Source: Saccharicrinis sp963677345 (lineage in GTDB: Bacteria; Bacteroidota; Bacteroidia; Bacteroidales; Marinilabiliaceae). From it: a stretch of 64,000 nt of DNA. The translations under genes and the position numbers were made by a program. Shown in pieces: positions 57,386-64,000 of this stretch. The notes beneath the pieces are model-generated. The model was not told the DNA's origin. It made no database searches and was given only the letters and a program-made list of their open reading frames with translations. The stretch spans positions 1 to 64,000 of the forward strand of contig CAXXLC010000010.1 of assembly GCA_963677345.2 (NCBI GenBank), in the 5' to 3' direction. Position 1 is the first letter of the stretch; every line of letters begins with the position of its first letter.

Positions 57386-60043
57386 ATGATGAGTAGGTTT
57401 TATTTTATTACAACAGGATTGCTGTTTTGTATATTACTCGGATGTACTAATACGCATTTAGAAAAGAATGCCGATAAAAGATCAGAGATAAATAAGCAGT
57501 TTTTAAAGCAAAAAGAGCTTGCAAAAAACAGGACAGATAAGTTGTTTTCAGTATTTGATAGTAATATTAGCGATGTTGAAAAGGAGGCCCTGGAGTTTTT
57601 GTATGCCTATATGCCTTTGAGTGACTTAGCAAATTATGATCAGGACTTTTTTCTTACACAAGTTCGCTATGCATTAAAAACCAGAACAGAATTTTCATGG
57701 GGAGAAACTGTTCCAAATGATTTATTCCTGCATTTTGTATTACCATATAGAATTAATAATGAAGATATGGATAGTGCACGAGTGGTGTTTTTTAAAGAGT
57801 TGAAGGATCGGATTAAGGGTATGACTATGTATGAGGCTGCTTTGGAAGTTAACCACTGGTGTCACGAGAAAGTATCTTATCAACCTACCGATATCAGAAC
57901 AAGCGGGCCGTTGAGTGCTGTACGTTCTGCATTTGGTCGATGTGGTGAGGAATCAACTTTTACCGTAACAGCAATGCGTGCTGTTGGTATTCCATCCCGT
58001 CAAATATATACGCCACGTTGGGCTCATTCTGATGATAACCATGCCTGGGTTGAAGTGTGGGTTGATGGTGAATGGTACTTTTTAGGTGCTTGTGAACCAA
58101 ACCCTGAGTTAGATATGGGGTGGTTTGCCGGTCCGGCAACACGTGCTATGCTTTTGCATTCTCGTGTTTTTGGTGATTACACAACTACTGATGATGTTGT
58201 AGACAGAACAAATAAATATACAGAGTTAAATGTGATTCCAGATTATGCTCCAACAAAAAGATTATTTATTAAAGTAAAAGATCAGGCCGGGAATGCTGTT
58301 GAAGGAGCTAATGTTGAATTTCAATTATATAATTACGCTGAGTTTTATTCATTGGCAAAATCTGAGACAAATGAACACGGCGTTTGTTCTTTACTTACTG
58401 GTTTAGGTGATCTTGTGATTTGGGCTACGCATAACAACCAATACGTATTTGAAAAAGTTACTGTAGCCAATCAGGATACTTTTGAGGTGACACTTAATAA
58501 TCTTAGTGATGTGCTTATAAGTGATGAATTTGCATTAGTCCCTCCTAAAGTTGGGAAAATTGCTGAAGCATCAGAGGAGGGAGTAGAAGAAAATACTCGT
58601 CGTTTACACGAAGAAGATTCAATTCGGAGTGCTTATGAAAGTACCTTTATTGATTCTTTATCTGTGGCAAAAATTGCTCTTGATCAGAATTTAGATATCA
58701 ATAAATTACATAAAATATTTAAAGAAAGCTGTGGTAACTGGCAAGTTGTAAAAGATTTTGTGAACACCTATTCGTCTAAGGATAAAGAACGTGTTATGAA
58801 TCTGTTATCAGTGATCGCACGTAAAGATCGCAGGGATGTTCGTTATCCTGTTTTAGTTGATCATTTTGAAAATTCTAGTGCGTCTGTTACTATGAACAGC
58901 GATATATTTAGCAAATATGTTCTTAATCCCAGAATTAAAAATGAACTTTTAACAGCCTATAAAAAGCCTATTCAAACTTATTTCGGCAAAAGTTTTATTC
59001 AAAAAACACAAAATGATATTAGTGTATTGTTAAATTGGATTACTGATAGTCTTTATATTGTAAATGACGAAAGCACTGCTCGTAATCCTATGTTTCCTGT
59101 AGGAGTGTTGGAATTAAAAGTTACAGATAAATCTTCAAGAGATATCTTCCTTGTTGCTGCGTTAAGGAGTTTTGGTATACCGTCCCGTATTGATGCAGCC
59201 AGAAATATTCCTCAGGTATGGAAAAATGGTGAATGGATTGATATTTCATTTGAAACTTTGAATGTTCAACAAAATCCTAAAGGTGAACTCGTTTTAGAAT
59301 GGACACCTCAACAAAAGGGTCAGCCTCTTCCAAAATATTATTTACAGTATACGATAGAAAAATTTGATGGTGAAAGATTCAAAACTTTAGATTATGAATA
59401 TAGTCATCAGTTTGATTCATATCCGGCAAAATTAACGGTAGATGCAGGTAAATATATGTTGGTAACCGGAATGCGTGAATCTAACGGAACGGTATGGGTA
59501 AAAAGAACATTTTTTGATGTAGAAGAAGGGGAAACAGCTCATGTACCTATTCTTTTTGCAACACCTCATTCAGATAATGAAGGTGAAAAATTAGTGGTCG
59601 ACTTAAATTATCAGTTTCAGGATATTAAATCAGCTGAGCAAATTACTTTATCTGATCTTGATCAGGGAGAAGGTAGCGTAGTGGTTTGGATTGATCCGGA
59701 TAGGGAACCAACAAAACATTTAATCAACGATTTAATAAGATTAAAAGACTCTTATGAAAATTGGAATGGTAAAGTGGTTTTAATTGTAGAGCCTAAGAAA
59801 ATGACTTCAGGTTTTAGCCTGGATAATTACAAGAATTTACCAGACAATGCCATCTTTTTTAAAGATACTAAAGGCATACTTAAACCTTTCTTGAATTCAG
59901 TTGATAAAAATGACTTTGAAGAATACCCAATGGCTTTCGTTGTAACACATAAAGGAGAGTTGGTATATGAGTCAAGCGGATATAAGATAGGTGCTGGTGA
60001 TGAAATTTTATCCAAATTAAATACATATTGTCGAATACATTAA
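57386..60043 (+). CDS. Transglutaminase-like lipoprotein in a SusCD operon
   Basis: An 885-residue lipoprotein with lipobox ILLGC near residue 20. Residues 120-235 are a transglutaminase-like domain: Cys in GRCGEES (near 186) and His in NHAWVEVW (near 219). The Asp of the usual triad is not clear; GACEPNPELD stands there. Next come a carboxypeptidase-like beta-domain (KDQAGNAVEGANVEFQLYN), a second transglutaminase-like segment without Cys (GIPSRIDAARNIPQVWKNGE), and a C-terminal thioredoxin-like fold (SVVVWIDPDREP; PMAFVVTHKGELV). Possibly a surface peptide-handling protein for glycopeptides; function is inferred. Confidence 0.8.
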   Translation: MMSRFYFITTGLLFCILLGCTNTHLEKNADKRSEINKQFLKQKELAKNRTDKLFSVFDSNISDVEKEALEFLYAYMPLSDLANYDQDFFLTQVRYALKTRTEFSWGETVPNDLFLHFVLPYRINNEDMDSARVVFFKELKDRIKGMTMYEAALEVNHWCHEKVSYQPTDIRTSGPLSAVRSAFGRCGEESTFTVTAMRAVGIPSRQIYTPRWAHSDDNHAWVEVWVDGEWYFLGACEPNPELDMGWFAGPATRAMLLHSRVFGDYTTTDDVVDRTNKYTELNVIPDYAPTKRLFIKVKDQAGNAVEGANVEFQLYNYAEFYSLAKSETNEHGVCSLLTGLGDLVIWATHNNQYVFEKVTVANQDTFEVTLNNLSDVLISDEFALVPPKVGKIAEASEEGVEENTRRLHEEDSIRSAYESTFIDSLSVAKIALDQNLDINKLHKIFKESCGNWQVVKDFVNTYSSKDKERVMNLLSVIARKDRRDVRYPVLVDHFENSSASVTMNSDIFSKYVLNPRIKNELLTAYKKPIQTYFGKSFIQKTQNDISVLLNWITDSLYIVNDESTARNPMFPVGVLELKVTDKSSRDIFLVAALRSFGIPSRIDAARNIPQVWKNGEWIDISFETLNVQQNPKGELVLEWTPQQKGQPLPKYYLQYTIEKFDGERFKTLDYEYSHQFDSYPAKLTVDAGKYMLVTGMRESNGTVWVKRTFFDVEEGETAHVPILFATPHSDNEGEKLVVDLNYQFQDIKSAEQITLSDLDQGEGSVVVWIDPDREPTKHLINDLIRLKDSYENWNGKVVLIVEPKKMTSGFSLDNYKNLPDNAIFFKDTKGILKPFLNSVDKNDFEEYPMAFVVTHKGELVYESSGYKIGAGDEILSKLNTYCRIH

Positions 60044-60145
60044 AAACCTGTGACTTATTATGAAAAATACGAGTTAAACACATTGAACAAAAACTATTAA
60101 TCGCATAACGAATAAAAATTATTATTAACTTAAATTTCTTTATTT

Positions 60146-63100
60146 ATGGAAAATAAATTTGTAGAAATTACAAGGATTGGTTTCAAGAATACCTTGAAGC
60201 TTTTTCTCTTGATAAGTTTGTGTGTATTTACATCTGCACAAGCTATGGCTGCCTCCGGCTCAGAGGTAAATGACGCAACTGGAACTCAGGATTCAGAGAT
60301 TAGAGTAACCGGTACAGTTACTGATGTTACAGGTGAACCTTTAATTGGGGTTACTGTAATGGTTGAAGGAACAATGAATGGTACCATTACTGATTTTGAT
60401 GGTAATTATTCTATCCTTGTTCCTTCAAAAGAAAGTGTACTTTCTTTTTCTTATATTGGTTTTTTAACCGAAAAAGTTCAGGTTGCTGATCAAACAACTA
60501 TTTCAATTCAGTTAACTGATGATATCACCAGTCTTGGTGAAGTTGTAGTTACTGCATTAGGTATCAAAAGAGAAACAAAAGCTCTGGGATATGCGATGAC
60601 TGAAATTAAAGGAGACGATTTAACTGATAACTCTGCCAACCCAATTAATGCATTACAAGGTAAAGCTGCCGGTGTTGATGTAGCTCAGTCTGATGGTGGT
60701 ATGTTTGGATCTACAAAAATATTAATTCGTGGAGCCTCTACCTTAGGAGCCAACAACCAACCTATTTATGTTGTAGATGGTGTTATTTTGGAAAACTCTG
60801 TTTCTGATGCTGGTGATGCCGACTGGTCATCTAGTTCTTCAGATTGGGGTAATGAGTTGAAAAACCTGAACCCTGCTGATTTTGAAACTGTATCTATCCT
60901 TAAAGGTGCTGCTGCTACTGCTCTTTACGGATCAAGAGGATTAAATGGTGCTATTGTAATTACCACTAAAAGCGGTAAAACACAAAAAGGCCTGGGTGTT
61001 TCTTTAAACCAGACTTTTGGAGTTGATTATGTTTATAAGCAACCGGATTTGCAAAATGTATATGGTGACGGAGCTATCTCTGGCTATGTTGATTTTGGAG
61101 AAACTGATGCTGATGGTAACTATTATTCATGGGATAACCAAAGACAATTCTATTTGAATGGTAATGGTGAAAAGAAATTCAATACATGGGGATGTTCTTT
61201 TGGTCCGGAGTTCGATGGAAGTTCTATTTTGGGTTATGATAATAAGTTAACTAAATATAGTCCTGTTAAAAATAACTACAGGGATATGTATGATCTTGGA
61301 TTTAATACAACAACAAATATTGCTATCCAGGGAGGAAATGAAAGTACTAAATTTTATTCTTCTGTCAACTATAAAAAAGCCACAGGAACTTTAGGCAAGA
61401 ATGAATTTGATCGATTAACTTTCCTTGCAAAAGCTTCTCATCAGTTAACTGATAAAATTAATTTAGAAGCCTCTATGAATTTTGCTGCTTCTACACCTAA
61501 AAATCCTCAATTAAACGTTGGTGAATATTTTGCAACGGGTTATTTAGGTAGAGAATACGATCCTGATTATTATAAAAATAAATATAAAGGAACTCATGGC
61601 GGTAGAGCTAGTTCCAGCTATGGTGATGAATATGGTTCTATACCTGGTGTGGATCTTTGGTGGACTGTTAACGAAAACTCATCTGTACAGCACGAAACTT
61701 CTTTTAGACCTTATTTAGGTTTAACAATGGATTTAACAAGTTGGTTAAAGTTTAAAGGAGAAGGTAGTTACAACTATTATTATACAAGTAAGGAAATTAA
61801 AAATCCAAACTATGGATATGCAAGGACTTACGATGGTGGTGCCGGACGATATAGCATCACACAAACTAGCAAAAAGCAAATTAATGCCGATGTTAACTTC
61901 ATGTATAATAAAGATTTAAATGCTGATTTGAATTTATCAGGATTTGTTAGAGGTGAGGTGTATGATAATACACAAACTTATACTTATCAATCTACTGAAG
62001 GTGGTTTATCTATTCCAGATCAATATTTTATTGGTAACTCCGTAAATACAGTTTCATATGATTCTGCTATTGAAGGAACTAAAAGAATGTTATCTGTGGC
62101 TGCTCAAGCTTCTTTAGCCTATAAAAATCAATTGTTTTTAGATATTACAGGAAGAAATGACTGGTCATCTTCATTGGTTTATTCTGATGGTACGGGTTCT
62201 TACTCCTATTTTTATCCATCAGTAAGTCTTTCTGGAATTATTAGCGAGATGGTAGAATTACCAAGTTGGGTTTCTTTTGGTAAAGTGCGTGCATCATGGG
62301 CTCAGGTTGGTAACGATACTAATCCATATGATATTAATACAGCTTATACATTAAAATCTAATAGCGTAGGTGGTGTTAATGTTAATTCATTAAGTGTTCC
62401 TACTGCAATTGTTTCTACTGATCTTAAGCCGGAAAAGAAAAGTTCTTACGAATTTGGTATCGACTGGAGATTTTTATCAAACAGAATAGGTGTTGATGCT
62501 GCTTATTATAAGGAAAATACACGTAATCAGATTATGGATGTTTCAGTACCTAACGAATCTGGTGTGTCTTCTCAAAAAATTAATGCAGGTAATATTCAAA
62601 ACTCAGGTATTGAAGTTGCTTTAAACTTAACACCTTATAAATCAAAAGACTGGCAATGGGATTTGACTTTTACTTATACTCATAATGAAAGTAAAATTAT
62701 TTCGTTGGATAAAAGTGTAGCTGATTATATCTTGCTTGATGGTTCTACTAATTATGGTAACTTCCGTGTGGGTTCTGTGGCTAAAGTTGGTGGTGAATAT
62801 GGTTTATTAATGACTGATTCAAAACCATTGATGGATGAAGAATCAGGTTTACCAATATTAACTTATAGTAGTTCAACTAAGTACGCCAGAATGCAACGTA
62901 GTGGAAAAGAAGAGGCTATTGGTTCTGTAATGCCTGATTTCTTAGGTTCAATGACAACTACTGTAACTTATAAAAACCTTTCCTTACATGTAGGTATGGA
63001 TATGCGTATTGGTGGTTATGTGGCTTCTTATGGTGCCAGATATGGTGCTGCCTATGGATATACAGAAGCTTCTTTAAAATATTCATCACCTAAATACGGC

Positions 63101-63589
63101 GGTGTAACATGGACTTCTGCTGAAGATGGATTAACTTATTCTGATGGTGTAATACCTGAAGGTATCTTTACAGAGGGAACATCTATTGCTGCTGTTAATG
63201 GAACCAACTATACTGTTGCAGCTGGTGGTGAAACTTACAAGGAATTATATGATAAAGGTATCTTAGAACCTACTCATGCTTCTATGTGGCACTACCGTCA
63301 AAACAGCTGGGGTCAGGGTGTTATCAATGACAATTGGATTAAAGAACTAGATTATATAGCTTTACGTGAGGTTTCAATAAATTATAATTGTCCGCATTTA
63401 GCTAATAAGTTAGGATTAGGATCTCTGTCATTTGCTCTTACAGGTCGTAATTTAGGATATTTATTAAATACTGCTCCTGCAGGTGTAAATCCGGAGTCTG
63501 TTAGAGGAACTTCTGCATATAATTTCCGTATGCGTTCATTCTCTGCTTATACAGCTAATTACATGTTTACTATTAGCACTAAATTTTAA
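60146..63589 (+). CDS. SusC/RagA family TonB-dependent outer-membrane transporter
   Basis: A 1147-residue protein. A longer than usual leader (hydrophobic near 15-35) precedes a carboxypeptidase-like domain (VTGTVTDVTGEPLIGVTV, about 53-130), the SusC signature and plug (VVVTALGIKRETKALGYAMT, then INALQGKAAGVDV and GSRGLNGAIVITTKSG), and a 22-strand barrel ending in an aromatic residue (ISTKF). It imports oligosaccharides with its SusD partner, driven by TonB. 102 bases follow the transglutaminase gene; a 28-base gap precedes susD. Confidence 0.95.
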   Translation: MENKFVEITRIGFKNTLKLFLLISLCVFTSAQAMAASGSEVNDATGTQDSEIRVTGTVTDVTGEPLIGVTVMVEGTMNGTITDFDGNYSILVPSKESVLSFSYIGFLTEKVQVADQTTISIQLTDDITSLGEVVVTALGIKRETKALGYAMTEIKGDDLTDNSANPINALQGKAAGVDVAQSDGGMFGSTKILIRGASTLGANNQPIYVVDGVILENSVSDAGDADWSSSSSDWGNELKNLNPADFETVSILKGAAATALYGSRGLNGAIVITTKSGKTQKGLGVSLNQTFGVDYVYKQPDLQNVYGDGAISGYVDFGETDADGNYYSWDNQRQFYLNGNGEKKFNTWGCSFGPEFDGSSILGYDNKLTKYSPVKNNYRDMYDLGFNTTTNIAIQGGNESTKFYSSVNYKKATGTLGKNEFDRLTFLAKASHQLTDKINLEASMNFAASTPKNPQLNVGEYFATGYLGREYDPDYYKNKYKGTHGGRASSSYGDEYGSIPGVDLWWTVNENSSVQHETSFRPYLGLTMDLTSWLKFKGEGSYNYYYTSKEIKNPNYGYARTYDGGAGRYSITQTSKKQINADVNFMYNKDLNADLNLSGFVRGEVYDNTQTYTYQSTEGGLSIPDQYFIGNSVNTVSYDSAIEGTKRMLSVAAQASLAYKNQLFLDITGRNDWSSSLVYSDGTGSYSYFYPSVSLSGIISEMVELPSWVSFGKVRASWAQVGNDTNPYDINTAYTLKSNSVGGVNVNSLSVPTAIVSTDLKPEKKSSYEFGIDWRFLSNRIGVDAAYYKENTRNQIMDVSVPNESGVSSQKINAGNIQNSGIEVALNLTPYKSKDWQWDLTFTYTHNESKIISLDKSVADYILLDGSTNYGNFRVGSVAKVGGEYGLLMTDSKPLMDEESGLPILTYSSSTKYARMQRSGKEEAIGSVMPDFLGSMTTTVTYKNLSLHVGMDMRIGGYVASYGARYGAAYGYTEASLKYSSPKYGGVTWTSAEDGLTYSDGVIPEGIFTEGTSIAAVNGTNYTVAAGGETYKELYDKGILEPTHASMWHYRQNSWGQGVINDNWIKELDYIALREVSINYNCPHLANKLGLGSLSFALTGRNLGYLLNTAPAGVNPESVRGTSAYNFRMRSFSAYTANYMFTISTKF

Positions 63590-63617
63590 CAGTTTTATCC
63601 AAGTAAAAACAACAAGT

Positions 63618-64000
63618 ATGAAATATTTAAAAATAACATCAGTACTGTTTATTCTGGCCTCTGTTTTATGTGTTAGCGGTTGTCAGGATGAGTTTGCTGA
63701 CATCAATACAGATCCATCAACAATATCAACTGGTGATGTGAATCTTTTATTTACACAAGCTTTAATAGAATTTGAACCTTCAGATTATACATTTTGGTTT
63801 TATAATGCTCCAATGATGTATAAGTGGGGTGAAATTGCTGTTGGAAATAATGGGTATACTAACAATTACCTGGAAACTACAGCATATGGAGGACAAGGTT
63901 CTCAAACTTATGATGTATTGGTTTATAAAAATGAAATAGAGCATTTATTAGACCAAATGTCGCAAACTGATGCCGATAAATACCAGCAACAAGTGGCTGC
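63618..64000 (+). CDS. SusD/RagB-like lipoprotein, cut by the window edge
   Basis: From ATG 63618: MKYLKITSVLFILASVLCVS, then GC (lipobox cysteine), then DEFADINTDPSTISTGDVNL, the NxDP start of the SusD-like_2 group (nutrient-binding outer-membrane lipoprotein). FYNAPMMYKWGE is also typical. 127 codons are visible. It should sit at the cell surface over SusC and bind the glycan. The frame is open to the edge. Confidence 0.92.
   Translation, partial: MKYLKITSVLFILASVLCVSGCQDEFADINTDPSTISTGDVNLLFTQALIEFEPSDYTFWFYNAPMMYKWGEIAVGNNGYTNNYLETTAYGGQGSQTYDVLVYKNEIEHLLDQMSQTDADKYQQQVA

Overview
The window looks like chromosomal DNA from an AT-rich member of the Bacteroidota, probably a marine or sediment Bacteroidales/Marinilabiliales-type organism. 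Supporting this are a SusC/SusD pair, many lipoprotein or secreted glycosidases, DUF3124 and DUF4293 family proteins, a GNAT-nitrilase fusion, and promoter-like sites of the Bacteroidota form TTTG-N20-TAnnTTTG. A 2-oxoglutarate dehydrogenase E1/E2 pair argues for an oxidative TCA branch, which gut Bacteroides generally lack. The taxonomic call is inference. I saw no rRNA, tRNA or CRISPR array.

Layout. 0-5.1 kb is housekeeping: prfC (cut by the left edge), a PHP phosphatase, an acetyltransferase, an M23 peptidase and a cation exchanger. 5.2-9.7 kb is accessory: an XRE regulator, a frameshifted repeat protein, a NucS/DUF91-like nuclease, a WYL regulator and two unrecognised genes. 10.0-18.4 kb is a compact recD-recC-recB operon. 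18.9-24.8 kb is a gene graveyard: a GH3 fragment joined to an AraC fragment, a deleted RhuM-like gene, a group II intron that has lost most of its reverse transcriptase, an intact CPBP protease gene, and 1.7 kb of non-coding low-complexity repeats. An AddB-like nuclease gene follows, then sucA (with a frameshift) and sucB, and a run of ordinary genes to 40.8 kb.

41.0-64.0 kb is a glycan-use region. On the minus strand an apparent operon holds cutC, a GH3, a GH92 mannosidase-like protein and a sialidase-like protein. It is divergent from a ROK regulator, with a perfect inverted repeat TGTCCTA-N6-TAGGACA between them that overlaps a promoter-like box. On the plus strand follow a NagB/PIG-L-type gene broken by about ten single-base shifts, then GH20, GH29 and GH35 enzymes, a transglutaminase-like lipoprotein, SusC and the start of SusD. 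Together the activities (mannose, N-acetylhexosamine, fucose, galactose and possibly sialic acid release, import, amino-sugar catabolism) fit a complex N-glycan or mucin-like glycoprotein substrate; this is inference from family membership.

The points most worth a second look are: the unrecognised genes and WYL regulator divergent from recDCB; coexistence of RecBCD with an orphan-looking AddB; the in-frame deletion group II intron and other scars in the 19-24.8 kb graveyard; the ROK/cutC dyad; a dispersed inverted repeat at 32.5 and 36.5 kb; and a strongly one-sided (+1) set of frameshifts at three loci, which may reflect consensus errors rather than biology.
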